A program made the position numbers and the translations under genes. DNA of 64,000 nt from Saprospiraceae bacterium (GTDB taxonomy: Bacteria > Bacteroidota > Bacteroidia > Chitinophagales > Saprospiraceae): contig JADJNF010000009.1 of the NCBI GenBank assembly GCA_016714445.1, positions 930,001-994,000 on the forward strand. Direction: 5' to 3'. Shown one piece after another: positions 1 to 9,144 of the stretch (positions are counted from its first letter, which is position 1; each line of letters begins with the position of its first letter). The notes under the pieces are model-generated. The model did not search any database. It was not told where the DNA came from and saw nothing but the letters and a program-made list of their open reading frames with translations.

Positions 1-1521
1 GGCAAACGGGCTGATTCTAAAGTATTGTATGACCAGGAAAGGAAATGTTTTGTTGAGGCCACTTTTGACATCAAAGCCTATTTACTACAGGATTTTTTCA
101 CTGAGGAAGGTCTGGAATATTATGATGAATTGATCATAAGGAGAGAGATTGCCCCTGGTGGGAAGAGCAGAGCATTTGTTAATGATTCCCCCGTTACGCT
201 GGACATTCTGCATAACCTGACTGAAGGTCTGATCGATATTCATCAACAATTTGATATGCTGGATATTCAAAAGCCGGCTTTTCAGTTACAAATGATGGAT
301 GCACTGGCAGGAAATAAAACCTTGCTGGAAACATATACAACATTATATAAAAATTACAGGTTATCGGTAAAAAAGCTCGATGAACTCATAGAAAAGAATA
401 GAAATGCCAATCAGGAAATAGAATTTCTCAACTTTCAGATGAATGAGTTTAATAAGGCTGAACTAAAAAAAGGTGAACAGGAAGAACTTGAAAACCTTCT
501 GCACAAACTGACTTCCGCAGAAGATATCAAAAAAAACAGTACAATGCTGGTTCATGGCCTGGAAGAAGATGAAAATTCGATCATCGGACAATTGCAGTTA
601 TTGACCAACCAATATAGTGCTATCAGTAATCTGGATAGTATTTATGCGGAAATTTACAACAGACTGCTCACTGTTCGCGAAGAGCTGGCTGACATTGCAA
701 ATGAAGCAGCCAGAATTTCTGATGCCACTGAATATGATGAAGAAGCCATTCATATAACAAATACAAGATTAAACCTGATATACAGACTGCAAAAAAAGCA
801 TCACGTAAGCTCTTTGGAAGATCTCCTTGAAATTGAGTCCAACATTAAACAAAAATTAGATAGCTATTCGGACCTGACCAACGAAATAGCATCTCTTCAG
901 CTTGAATGTATCCAAAAGGAAGAAAATCTACGAAAAATGGCAGGTGAACTATCTCAAAAACGAATAAGCATCATTCCGGCATTTGAGAAAAATGTGCATG
1001 AACTTCTAACAGGGCTCTCTATGGAACATGCATATATAAATATACGGACGCAAACACTACCTGCACTCAATGCCACAGGCCTGGATGATGTAAATATATT
1101 ATTTGCACCCAATAAAGGCAGTGCTTTTTTACCACTTAAAGATACAGCGTCGGGCGGCGAAATCTCCAGACTCACTTTATGTATAAAATCACTTGTAGCC
1201 GGAGCAGTGACTCTACCCACATTGATATTTGATGAAATAGATGCCGGTGTATCTGGGGAAGTTGCAAGAAAAATGGGTCAGATTCTGTCTGATCTGTCCG
1301 GCAAACATCAAGTCATATCTATCACACATTCTCCTCAGATTGCTGCTCGGGCTGATGTACATTTCTGGGTTTATAAATCCGATACAGAAGCCCGAACTGT
1401 AACTGCTATGCGGGAATTGTCCCTGGAAGACAGGGTACTGGAAATTGCAAAAATGCTCAGTGGAAATCCTCCTACTGAAGCTGCACAAAAAAATGCACTG
1501 GAATTAATCCAAATGAAATAG
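1..1521 (+). CDS. recN: DNA repair protein RecN (5' end outside the window)
   Basis: RecN is an SMC-like ATPase that acts at double-strand breaks in the cytoplasm. The reading frame is open from the first base, and the first residues (GKRADSKVLYD) match the stretch just after the RecN Walker A loop, so only about 45 residues including Walker A are missing. A long coiled coil fills the middle. The C-terminal ATPase half has the signature SGGEISR near base 1150, Walker B LIFDEIDAGVSGE near 1225, and the H-loop region ISITHSPQIAARAD near 1320. A TTG at 25 could be mistaken for a start but is internal. The MFS gene follows after 8 nt, so the two may be co-transcribed. The identification is firm. 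Confidence 0.96.
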   Translation, partial: GKRADSKVLYDQERKCFVEATFDIKAYLLQDFFTEEGLEYYDELIIRREIAPGGKSRAFVNDSPVTLDILHNLTEGLIDIHQQFDMLDIQKPAFQLQMMDALAGNKTLLETYTTLYKNYRLSVKKLDELIEKNRNANQEIEFLNFQMNEFNKAELKKGEQEELENLLHKLTSAEDIKKNSTMLVHGLEEDENSIIGQLQLLTNQYSAISNLDSIYAEIYNRLLTVREELADIANEAARISDATEYDEEAIHITNTRLNLIYRLQKKHHVSSLEDLLEIESNIKQKLDSYSDLTNEIASLQLECIQKEENLRKMAGELSQKRISIIPAFEKNVHELLTGLSMEHAYINIRTQTLPALNATGLDDVNILFAPNKGSAFLPLKDTASGGEISRLTLCIKSLVAGAVTLPTLIFDEIDAGVSGEVARKMGQILSDLSGKHQVISITHSPQIAARADVHFWVYKSDTEARTVTAMRELSLEDRVLEIAKMLSGNPPTEAAQKNALELIQMK

Positions 1522-1529
1522 TACGTTTC

Positions 1530-2741
1530 ATGATAAAAAATATCATCAATATATATGCAGACTCATTTTCGGGTCTATCACGCAGTGTATGGTTGCTGAG
1601 TCTTATCATGCTGATCAACAGGGCAGGTGCTATGGTGCTGCCTTTTATGACTTTATATCTGACCACAGATCTGGGTTTTACACTGACAGCAGCGGGATGG
1701 GTGATGGGAGCATATGGCTTGGGAAGTATCCTGGGTGCATATGCCGGGGGATATCTGACTGACAAATTTGGCTATTTCCATATCCAGTTATATTCTCTGA
1801 TCATCAGTGCCTTTATTCTTCTGCTTTTGGTATTTCTGAAAGATTATATGCTTATATTGTCAGCAGTTTTTTGTTTTGCACTGGTTGCTGATACATTAAG
1901 ACCAGCCAATAGTGTTGCTATTGCGGCATATGCCACACCAGAAAACAGGACAAGATCTTTTTCACTGATGCGTTTTGCTATCAATCTTGGATTTTCTATC
2001 GGACCTGCAATGGGAGGAATCGTTGCCGGAACATTAGGGTTCAGATGGATATTTCTGATCGATGCCGTCACATGCCTGCTTGCTGCACTTATTTTGTACA
2101 GATACTTACCCTTTGACAGTGCTTCAGTCCCTGAAAAAAAATCTACCAGCCGATCGGTTGGACTATCCGCCTACAAAAACAAAACTTATCTGTGGTTCAT
2201 TTTTCTGGTGTCACTGTATGGCATTGCTTTCTTTCAATTATTCACCAGTGTACCCGTCTATTGGGAAAAAGAGTGGGCATTTTCGGAAACCAAAATCGGC
2301 TTGCTCCTTGCACTGAATGGATTAATCATAGTATTGCTGGAAATGCCTTTCATCCGTAGTATGGAGCATGTACAAAGGTATATGGTGATGATTTCAATAG
2401 GGAGTGTCTTGCTTATTGTTAGTTTTATTGCGTTGATAGCAGGATGGGTAAGTATCATTCCTGCGCTGGTATTTATTATTCTGATGTCATTTTCAGAAAT
2501 GTTTGCCATGCCTTTTATGACCAATTATGCTGTATCCGTACCGACAGAAGATAGGAGAGGACAATATATGGCTCTATATTCTATGGCCTATGGAGTTGCA
2601 CACATCGTTGCCCCAATGGGAAGCATGTATATCGCTGACAATTATGGTTTTTTTGTACTTTATGTCGGATTGGCTGCACTTGGTTTGTTGGTATCACTTG
2701 CCTTTTATAGCCTGCGATCCACGAAGGTTAGTGATGGCTAG
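1530..2741 (+). CDS. MFS transporter (drug-efflux-like)
   Basis: A 403-residue major facilitator superfamily permease of the inner membrane. About twelve hydrophobic helices can be counted. The loop between helices 2 and 3 carries a motif A-like segment (GGYLTDKFGY, about residues 74-83). There is a hydrophilic central loop around residue 195 (PEKKSTSRS), as expected between the two six-helix halves. The length is typical of DHA1-type exporters. The substrate cannot be read from the sequence. The ATG lies 8 nt after the recN stop, suggesting read-through transcription. Nothing suggests truncation. The family call is strong; drug efflux is only a guess from overall similarity. Confidence 0.88.
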   Translation: MIKNIINIYADSFSGLSRSVWLLSLIMLINRAGAMVLPFMTLYLTTDLGFTLTAAGWVMGAYGLGSILGAYAGGYLTDKFGYFHIQLYSLIISAFILLLLVFLKDYMLILSAVFCFALVADTLRPANSVAIAAYATPENRTRSFSLMRFAINLGFSIGPAMGGIVAGTLGFRWIFLIDAVTCLLAALILYRYLPFDSASVPEKKSTSRSVGLSAYKNKTYLWFIFLVSLYGIAFFQLFTSVPVYWEKEWAFSETKIGLLLALNGLIIVLLEMPFIRSMEHVQRYMVMISIGSVLLIVSFIALIAGWVSIIPALVFIILMSFSEMFAMPFMTNYAVSVPTEDRRGQYMALYSMAYGVAHIVAPMGSMYIADNYGFFVLYVGLAALGLLVSLAFYSLRSTKVSDG

Positions 2742-2777
2742 TCTTAAGGCGGTTGTTTCTAAGAAATTTTAGACCAT

Positions 2778-3119
2778 ATTAATTCTACTTTGTTAACTTT
2801 GCTTTTAAAAAAAAATTCCAAAAAAAAAAAAAAAAAAAAACACAGCCAAAACCCCAAACAAGGGGGGGGGGAAAGGGGGGGGGGGGGCCCGGGGGGGGGG
2901 GGGGGGGGGGCGGGCCGGGCTTGTTGTTTGGCTTGGGGCAAAAGGGAAAGGCCCGGCCCCGCGGGGGCCAAAAGCCAAAAAAAAAAAAGGGGCCAACCTC
3001 AAAAAAAAAAACACTAAAAAACTTGGCCCGGCCTGGCCCGGACAAAACACAACAAACCCCCAAAAAAAAAAAAAGGAAAAGAAGGGAAGGGGGGGCCCAC
3101 ATTAAAAAGTAGAATTAAT
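2778..3119. other. Anomalous homopolymer block between 14-bp inverted repeats
   Basis: The block is bounded by a perfect 14-bp inverted repeat, ATTAATTCTACTTT at 2778-2791 and its complement at 3106-3119. Bases 2821-3100 contain only 14 T in 280 nt and consist of long homopolymers: 21 A ending at 2840, 10 G, 13 G, 20 G at 2891-2910, and further A runs of 10-13. The rest of the window is AT-rich and shows nothing like this. Open frames on both strands here encode only Lys/Gly/Pro-rich or Phe-rich low-complexity peptides and should not be treated as genes. The likeliest reading is a failed consensus across a hairpin or a hard-to-sequence locus; a real low-complexity element is possible. Confidence 0.75.
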
Positions 3120-3433
3120 TTATCAAAAATACGAATTATGAGCGACAAATTACAAATATATTCCTAATACCTGCAAGGTCAGTATTTCACTTATATCCTT
3201 ATTCCTTAATACAAGCCTTATGAAAAATGTGCTATATTAGTTGTTTTTAACGTGAAAAATACGGGTATATGATGACATCTATTGACTTATTGTAAAAAAC
3301 ACCCTAACTTACGTCGTTTTTGAATATAATTTTTTCATCATCTGAAGTAATTTTGAACGATTGTGATTTTATAATTGTTAAGTTCTTTCGGATTAGGAGT
3401 ATATAAATTTTACAGAAACGGGAATAAAGAAGT
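3120..3433. other. Intergenic leader upstream of the DUF4175 gene
   Basis: AT-rich non-coding DNA between the homopolymer block and the DUF4175 gene. I see no convincing gene, hairpin or full TTTG/TAnnTTTG promoter pair, although the promoter for the downstream gene must lie here or further upstream. Confidence 0.5.
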
Positions 3434-6400
3434 ATGAGCGTTAACAACAGCAATTATAATCAGTTAATAGACAAACTGGACCAATTTATTAGAAAATACT
3501 ACATCAACAAATTAATCAAAGGCAGTCTTTATACGATTGCCATCGTATTGGGGTTATTTCTCCTGTTTAATGTATCTGAGTACTATTTTTATTTCAGTAC
3601 AGGAGTACGAAAATTATTTTTCTATTCATTCCTTCTGGCCACATTTTCAGGTTTTGCATATTGGGTGATAAACCCTTTAGTAAGATATTTTAAACTGGGC
3701 CAAACTATCTCCCACGAGGATGCGGCCATGATTATCGGCGATCACTTCGGAGATGTCAAAGACAAACTCATAAATATTCTCCAACTTAAAAAACAGGAGT
3801 CTATCGAGTCACATACTGCGCTGATAGAAGCAAGTATAGAGCAAAAAACCAATGCCATCAAATTAGTACCATTCAAATCAGCCATTGACCTGAATAAAAA
3901 CAGACAATATCTGAGATATGCTTTACCTCCATTTTTGCTTCTTATTTTCATATTATTTGCTGCACCAAGTATCATTAAAGAGAGTACCAACCGAATCATC
4001 AATAACGACAAAAAATTTGCCAAAGCAGCTCCTTTTGCTTATATTTTAGATAATGATGATCTTAAGGTAGTTCAATATCAGGATTTCACCATGAATATCA
4101 GTGTTGAAGGCGCCGTCTTGCCAAATGAAGTATTTGTGACTATTGACAACTTCCAGTACAAAATGGTCAAAGTAGACAATACTACCTTCAGTTACACTTT
4201 TAGAAATGTACAAAAAGATATTGAGTTTACACTTCAGTCAGGTACGGTGATATCGGTACCTTATTCGCTGGAAGTACTGGAAAAGCCCAATTTGTCCGAT
4301 TTTAGTATTGAAATGGTATTTCCTGCATATGTGGGACGTAAAAATGAGGTATTACAAAATACCGGAGACATTGTAGTGCCTGAAGGTACCAAAATGACCT
4401 GGTTATTTGATGCTTTGCAGACAGATGATATCAGTATGTATTTTGGTGAAAATAATGCTGTAAAAGCTGAAAAACGGGATGAAACCAGATTCAGATATAC
4501 CAAAAAAGCGGTTAAAGATGAATTGTATAAGCTATTTTTATCCAATAGGTATGTCCCTCAAGCAGATAGTCTAACGTACAGCATTACTGTCATCAAAGAT
4601 CAATTTCCGACCGTAGCTGTAGAAAAAATAGTAGATAGCCTTGACAATTCACTGGTTTACTTCTTGGGCAATGCTTCGGATGATTATGGGCTAAATTCAC
4701 TTTCTTTTAATTACACCGTGACGAGAGAAAATGGAACTCAGCTACCTCTTCAATCACAGAAACTCAACAGACAGGATGGTCGTGAAATACAATTTGACCA
4801 TGTGATGGACATCCGTAAATTAAATCTAAATCCCGGCGAAAAAGTATCTTTCTATTTTGAAGTGTTTGATAATGATGGAGTTAATGGTAGTAAATCTACA
4901 AAGTCATCTGTCATGACTTATGAAAAACCAACCCTGGAAGAGATCAAACTTAAAGAAGAAGTAAATGATGAAGCCATCAAAGATCAACTGAAGGATGCTT
5001 TAAAAAATGTGGACAAATTGCAGGAAAACATGAAGAAACTGAAGGAGAAATTACTTCAGGACAAACAACTCAATTGGCAGGATAAAAAAGAAATGGAGAA
5101 AATCCTGGAAGAGCAGAAAAAACTGCAGGAACAGATAGAAAAAGCCAAAGAAAAGCTGGATGAAAATATGAAAAATCAGGAAGAGTTTAAAACTCAACCC
5201 GAAGAAATACAGCAAAAGCAGGAAAAACTGCAGGAATTATTTGAAAAAGCACTTGACCCGGAGACCAAAGAACTCATGGACAAAATCAAAGAACTTTTGC
5301 AGGAGCTGGAAAAGGAAGATGCGGTCCAAATGTTGGAACAATTTGAGATGAACAATGAGACGCTAGAAAAAGAGATGGATCGGATGCTTGAATTATACAA
5401 GCAACTGGAAATGGAAAAACAGGTCAAAGATCAGATTAAAGACATGAATAAACTGGCTGATGAACAGGATAAACTGGCTGATAAAACAGAAAAAAAAGAA
5501 GCGACAGCAGAAGAACTGAAACAGCAACAGGAAGAGTTGAATAAAAAACTGGAAGAGCTTAAAAAGAAGCAGGAAGAACTCGAAAAGAAAAACAAAGACT
5601 TGAGTCCGCCTAAAGATATGGGCGAGAAAAACAAGGAAAAGATGGATGACGCCAAAAAGGACATGGAGAAAAGCAAGGAAGAGCTGGAGAAAAAAGACAA
5701 TGCTGCTGCATCCAAGTCCCAGAAAAAAGCGGCCAAAAAAATGAAAAAACAAGCTGAAGAAATGCAGGAATCCATGGATGGAGCCGCATCAGATCAGGCA
5801 GGTGAAGATATTAAAACCATAAGACAACTATTGGAAAATCTGGTAACGGTATCCTTTGAGCAAGAAGCATTGTACAAGGAAATAAATCCATATATGATGA
5901 ATACTCCGGCTTTTCCTGCTGCAATCAGAAAACAGTTCAAACTTCAGGGTGATTTTAAAATAATAGAAGATACCCTGGTCGCTTTGAGCAAAAGAAATGC
6001 TGATATTGAATCATTTGTAATGGATAAAGTGGCAGAAATCAAGTATAATATGAAGTCGGGTATTAAGGATCTGGAAGAACGTCAGGTACCTGAAGGCCAG
6101 GAAAAGCAACGTCGTACCATGAAGAACGTCAATGATCTTGCCTTGATGATGAATGAATCTCTGGACAAAGCTCAACAGGCATCCGGTGCTCCGGGCAGTG
6201 GTTCGTGCAGTAAACCGGGAGGTAAAGGCTCAGGGAAAAGTGGTAAAGTACCCATGGACAAAATCACGGAAGGACAACAGGGACTTTCAGATCAACTCAA
6301 AGAGATGAAAGAAAAGATGGACAAAGAAGGGAAGAAAGGAAAAGAAAAAAAGGACGGAAAAGAAGGTAAAGAAGGTTCATCTGCCAAAGATTTTGCACAG

Positions 6401-6808
6401 GCTGCTGCTCGACAGGCATCTTTGAGAAAGGCATTGGAACAGTTACAAAATGAGAAAAAAGAACAGGGGCAAGGATCTAAGGAACTGGATGAAATCATCA
6501 GCAATATGGATCGTATTGAAACAGAACTCGTTAATAAACGACTGAACAGTGAGACGCTCAAAAGAATGAAAGATATAGAAACCCGTTTGCTCGAAGCCGA
6601 AAAAGCTGAGAGACAACGAGAATTGGACAATAAACGAAAATCAGAAACCGCTCAGGAAAAAAGAAACGAAATGCCACCGGCTTTGCAGGATTATCTTAAG
6701 AAAAGACAAGCTGAGATTGACATGTACAAATCAGTTTCTCCATCCTTGAGACCATATTATAAATCCTTAGTCGATGAATATTACAAGTCTCTTAAGGCAG
6801 TAAAATAA
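3434..6808 (+). CDS. DUF4175-type membrane protein with long coiled coil
   Basis: A 1124-residue protein of the Bacteroidota family usually named DUF4175. Three hydrophobic helices lie near residues 32-53, 60-82 and 158-180. They are followed by an extracytoplasmic beta-rich region (about 200-500) and then a very long charged coiled coil rich in Lys, Glu and Gln (about 500-810). A Gly/Ser linker near 920-940 (GAPGSGSCSKPGGKGSGKSG) precedes a second Lys-rich helical part, and the C-terminus is short and conserved-looking. This fits an inner-membrane anchor with a large coiled-coil domain. The biochemical role is unknown; in this phylum such genes often sit near MoxR/VWA-type genes, but none is present here. 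The Lys/Glu richness gives spurious reverse-strand frames. Confidence 0.85.
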   Translation: MSVNNSNYNQLIDKLDQFIRKYYINKLIKGSLYTIAIVLGLFLLFNVSEYYFYFSTGVRKLFFYSFLLATFSGFAYWVINPLVRYFKLGQTISHEDAAMIIGDHFGDVKDKLINILQLKKQESIESHTALIEASIEQKTNAIKLVPFKSAIDLNKNRQYLRYALPPFLLLIFILFAAPSIIKESTNRIINNDKKFAKAAPFAYILDNDDLKVVQYQDFTMNISVEGAVLPNEVFVTIDNFQYKMVKVDNTTFSYTFRNVQKDIEFTLQSGTVISVPYSLEVLEKPNLSDFSIEMVFPAYVGRKNEVLQNTGDIVVPEGTKMTWLFDALQTDDISMYFGENNAVKAEKRDETRFRYTKKAVKDELYKLFLSNRYVPQADSLTYSITVIKDQFPTVAVEKIVDSLDNSLVYFLGNASDDYGLNSLSFNYTVTRENGTQLPLQSQKLNRQDGREIQFDHVMDIRKLNLNPGEKVSFYFEVFDNDGVNGSKSTKSSVMTYEKPTLEEIKLKEEVNDEAIKDQLKDALKNVDKLQENMKKLKEKLLQDKQLNWQDKKEMEKILEEQKKLQEQIEKAKEKLDENMKNQEEFKTQPEEIQQKQEKLQELFEKALDPETKELMDKIKELLQELEKEDAVQMLEQFEMNNETLEKEMDRMLELYKQLEMEKQVKDQIKDMNKLADEQDKLADKTEKKEATAEELKQQQEELNKKLEELKKKQEELEKKNKDLSPPKDMGEKNKEKMDDAKKDMEKSKEELEKKDNAAASKSQKKAAKKMKKQAEEMQESMDGAASDQAGEDIKTIRQLLENLVTVSFEQEALYKEINPYMMNTPAFPAAIRKQFKLQGDFKIIEDTLVALSKRNADIESFVMDKVAEIKYNMKSGIKDLEERQVPEGQEKQRRTMKNVNDLALMMNESLDKAQQASGAPGSGSCSKPGGKGSGKSGKVPMDKITEGQQGLSDQLKEMKEKMDKEGKKGKEKKDGKEGKEGSSAKDFAQAAARQASLRKALEQLQNEKKEQGQGSKELDEIISNMDRIETELVNKRLNSETLKRMKDIETRLLEAEKAERQRELDNKRKSETAQEKRNEMPPALQDYLKKRQAEIDMYKSVSPSLRPYYKSLVDEYYKSLKAVK

Positions 6809-6892
6809 AATTAGTAGAACAATCATCAAAAAGAAATCAAAACGACAATGTCGGCATAGTATTTGGTTAACATTTAAACGGCTGAAAATAAA

Positions 6893-7306
6893 ATGAAATA
6901 TCGCATGCTTACAATATCATCCAATCCGAACAATATCCTAGAGGTAGAATCATATCTTAAAAAACTGGATTTTGATTTCGCTTTTCACTCCGAAAAATAT
7001 GCAGATATCCTCATCAGCCTCACAGAAGCTGTTAACAATGCTATCATTCATGGCAATAAAAATGATGAATCCAAGAAAGTACACATACATGTAAGAGAAA
7101 AGGACAAAGGACTGGCTTTTTGTGTGACTGATGAAGGTGTGGGTTTTAATCCAAGCAGAGTTCCTGATCCGACCTGTGCCGAAAATATAGAATGCTGCGG
7201 AGGCAGAGGCGTATATATTATGAAGGCACTGTCTGATGATATCACATTTGAAGATGAAGGTCGCACTGTGGAAATGTATTTTGATCTGAACGACGGAATG
7301 GTTTAA
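6893..7306 (+). CDS. RsbW/SpoIIAB-like serine-kinase-type ATP-binding protein
   Basis: A 137-residue single-domain GHKL ATPase of the anti-sigma-factor kinase type. The N box is TEAVNNAIIHGN (about residues 45-56), the G1 box is DEGVGF (about 80-85), and a Gly-rich lid GGRGVYIMKAL lies at about 103-113. Family members bind a sigma factor or phosphorylate an STAS-domain antagonist. No STAS protein or sigma factor is encoded next to it, so the partner must be elsewhere. The gene lies 84 nt after the DUF4175 gene and 15 nt before ybeY, suggesting co-transcription with ybeY. A cysteine pair (ECCGG) just before the lid is unusual but may be lineage-specific. The fold is certain; the regulatory target is not. 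Confidence 0.88.
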   Translation: MKYRMLTISSNPNNILEVESYLKKLDFDFAFHSEKYADILISLTEAVNNAIIHGNKNDESKKVHIHVREKDKGLAFCVTDEGVGFNPSRVPDPTCAENIECCGGRGVYIMKALSDDITFEDEGRTVEMYFDLNDGMV

Positions 7307-7321
7307 AATTTACAGGTGCCT

Positions 7322-7771
7322 ATGTCTTTTGACATCTCCTTTTTTATTGAAGATAACGTTGCTCACCCTTTTCCCGAAAATGAAGCAGACTTTATCAAAT
7401 GGTTGTCAAACGTCGCCAAAGAAGAAAATAAGTCTATTTCAACCCTCAATTATATTTTTTGTTCTGACGATTATCTTTTAGATATCAATATCAAATATTT
7501 AGGGCACGATTATTATACAGACATTATAACTTTTCCATATAAAGAAGGCGATGAATTAGAAAGCGATCTGTATATCAGTCTGGATCGCGTAAAAGAAAAT
7601 GCACATGATTTTATGGTTACTTTTGATAATGAACTCAAAAGGGTGATGGTACATGGTTTATTGCATTTGATGGGATATGGTGATAAATCACCGGATCAAT
7701 CAAAAATTATGAGAGAGAAGGAAGAACATTATATCGAAAGGTTTGAGTCATTTCTAAAAAGTCAAATATAA
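7322..7771 (+). CDS. ybeY: Endoribonuclease YbeY (16S rRNA maturation)
   Basis: A 149-residue metal-dependent RNase acting in 16S rRNA 3' maturation and ribosome quality control. The metal-site signature HGLLHLMGYGDKS lies at about residues 106-118. The usual third histidine of H-x3-H-x5-H is not in its normal place (GYGD here), a variation I associate with Bacteroidota YbeY proteins. The ATG at 7322 is preferred over an in-frame GTG at 7316. The gene starts 15 nt after the RsbW-like gene. The C-terminal KIMREKEEHYI region is typical of the family. Confidence 0.94.
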   Translation: MSFDISFFIEDNVAHPFPENEADFIKWLSNVAKEENKSISTLNYIFCSDDYLLDINIKYLGHDYYTDIITFPYKEGDELESDLYISLDRVKENAHDFMVTFDNELKRVMVHGLLHLMGYGDKSPDQSKIMREKEEHYIERFESFLKSQI

Positions 7772-7778
7772 ATAAATT

Positions 7779-7872
7779 CCACTAAGAAAACAACAAGACA
7801 ATAAGGTTCAAAAAGTAATGATTCTTAATATTTAAAATTCATGAATCTTAGTGTTTCTTTTTGTGTTTTGTG
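7779..7872. repeat. Dispersed imperfect palindrome, CACAAAG type (copy 1)
   Basis: The two ends of this 94-nt segment fold on each other: the left arm starts CCACTAAGAAAACAACAAG and the reverse complement of the right arm starts CCACAAAACACAAAAAG, with about 35 nt per arm and an AT-rich loop. The right arm resembles those of two other copies at 24605-24686 and 32776-32868 (shared core TTAGTGT-TTT-GTG). All three lie just 3' of genes in non-coding gaps. This is a degenerate dispersed repeat, possibly acting as a transcription end. Confidence 0.65.
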
Positions 7873-8002
7873 GCAGTAATATACTTACCGGTATGGAATC
7901 AAGGTTTGGGAAATAATCAGCATGAATTAAACCCTCATAATGCATTAGAACTTTGTTATGAGAAATTAAAATGCAATAAATCAGATATTTATATTCGAAA
8001 AG

Positions 8003-8047
8003 CGTAGCATCGCTACGGTTACAGAAGATAAATATGCGTAGCTTCTG
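8003..8047. repeat. REP-like double hairpin downstream of recO
   Basis: Two short hairpins lie in tandem: CGTAGC-ATC-GCTACG at 8003-8017, and CAGAAG at 8022-8027 pairing with CTTCTG at 8042-8047. They sit between the converging ybeY and recO genes, a typical place for REP-like or terminator-like palindromes. No REP-associated transposase is present in the window. The rest of the 7873-8096 gap shows nothing else. Confidence 0.5.
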
Positions 8048-8096
8048 ATTTGCAGCAGTTTAGCTTCGTAATAGATTTTCTAATACATAATACGGG

Positions 8097-8822
8097 TTAA
8101 AGTACATTTTTTAATATTTCAAAAGAATTCAATTCTCTGAAGCCACTGATATGAATTTTGTAATATTTTATCAGATTTTCAGTCAGTCTTATTCTGGTTT
8201 GTTTAGGCAAATGAAGATCATGGATAAGGTTCCTGTCTCTTCTTATCAACTGAAATAATGCCAAACTATCTTCAGCATCCAGCAAATATTCACTACTCGA
8301 TGCCACATTGCAGAATGTACCATCCAACATATCAAAATATAAATGTTGAGGCCCGTAATTTTCCATAGGTCCAAAACCTAAATATGCTGAAAGCTCAACC
8401 ATAAACATCAGGTGCAGACAAGAGTGGTAATTTGCCTTGATGTCAAGATATAACAACCATTCTTCCACAAAATTATAAAGTTCATCATTGGCTTCTTTTT
8501 CCTTTATAGCATTTCTGCACACTTCAAGCATAAATATGGCTATTGCAGAAGATATCACATCTATGTTTATTTGCTGAAAATGATGTTTCAGATATATTTC
8601 CTTGATTCGTGCCAAGGTATCGTGTTCGTTATCATATGATACAAATTCCACCACATTTAAAGGACGGTAGATGGCAGCTTTTGAACCTGCTTTACTGCTT
8701 CTCACACCCGCTACAATAAAGGATCTCAAACCTTTCTCCCGGGTATATATATCGCAGATGATGCTTGTTTCAGAATACTTTAATATCCTGAATATTATGC
8801 CATCTGATGTATACATTTTCAT
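8097..8822 (-). CDS. recO: DNA repair protein RecO
   Basis: A 241-residue RecO, the recombination mediator that helps load RecA with RecF and RecR on gapped DNA. The N-terminal OB fold is recognisable (TSDGIIFRILKYSETSIICD, about residues 5-24, then GVRSSKAGSK), followed by the helical C-terminal domain (CLHLMFMVELSAYLGFGP near 135-152). The cysteine zinc knuckle of some RecO proteins is not evident, as is common in this phylum. It is the last gene of a three-gene minus-strand cluster, starting 8 nt after the small gene upstream. The length is normal for the family. Confidence 0.93.
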   Translation of the reverse strand: MKMYTSDGIIFRILKYSETSIICDIYTREKGLRSFIVAGVRSSKAGSKAAIYRPLNVVEFVSYDNEHDTLARIKEIYLKHHFQQINIDVISSAIAIFMLEVCRNAIKEKEANDELYNFVEEWLLYLDIKANYHSCLHLMFMVELSAYLGFGPMENYGPQHLYFDMLDGTFCNVASSSEYLLDAEDSLALFQLIRRDRNLIHDLHLPKQTRIRLTENLIKYYKIHISGFRELNSFEILKNVL

Positions 8823-8830
8823 GGTGCTTT

Positions 8831-9139
8831 CTAATATTCCCAGCCTTCGATAGGGTCTACTTTATATTTTTGTTTGGTGGCGATCCGCTGTTTTTGTCTA
8901 TCCAATATGAGCTTTGCCAACCCAATATGAGCCGGATCTTCCTCAAATGGAGTCAGTGCTTTATCAATCTTTTGCTCTTCTATATCCAGTCTGTATAAAT
9001 AACTCAGCAAAAGGTCTTTATCATTTTCCAACAACCATGAAACCCGATCTGTGATAATCTCAAGCCATTGGTCTTCGCTGAGCTCCCGATTGTTTTCTAT
9101 ATTCAGATCATGGTAAATGAGTTCAAAACTATCGCTCAC
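8831..9139 (-). CDS. Conserved small acidic protein, function unknown
   Basis: A 102-residue, mostly helical, acidic, soluble protein with no signal peptide or membrane segment. I do not recognise a named domain. The reading frame is supported by tight packing between the GH3-family gene (5 nt gap) and recO (8 nt gap), an ATG start and natural composition. Conserved-looking features are an internal RVSWLLENDKDLLLSYLYRLD helix and a C-terminal VDPIEGWEY. The position suggests co-expression with recO but says little about function. Confidence 0.75.
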   Translation of the reverse strand: MSDSFELIYHDLNIENNRELSEDQWLEIITDRVSWLLENDKDLLLSYLYRLDIEEQKIDKALTPFEEDPAHIGLAKLILDRQKQRIATKQKYKVDPIEGWEY

Positions 9140-9144
9140 TTTGT

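Noticed and set aside
2759..3112. Several 60-105 residue frames on both strands (Pro/Phe/Gly/Lys-rich)
   Set aside because: They are translations of the homopolymer block and have no protein-like composition.
5194..5775. Long Ser/Phe/Cys-rich reverse frames inside the DUF4175 gene
   Set aside because: They are the antisense of the Lys/Glu-rich coiled coil.
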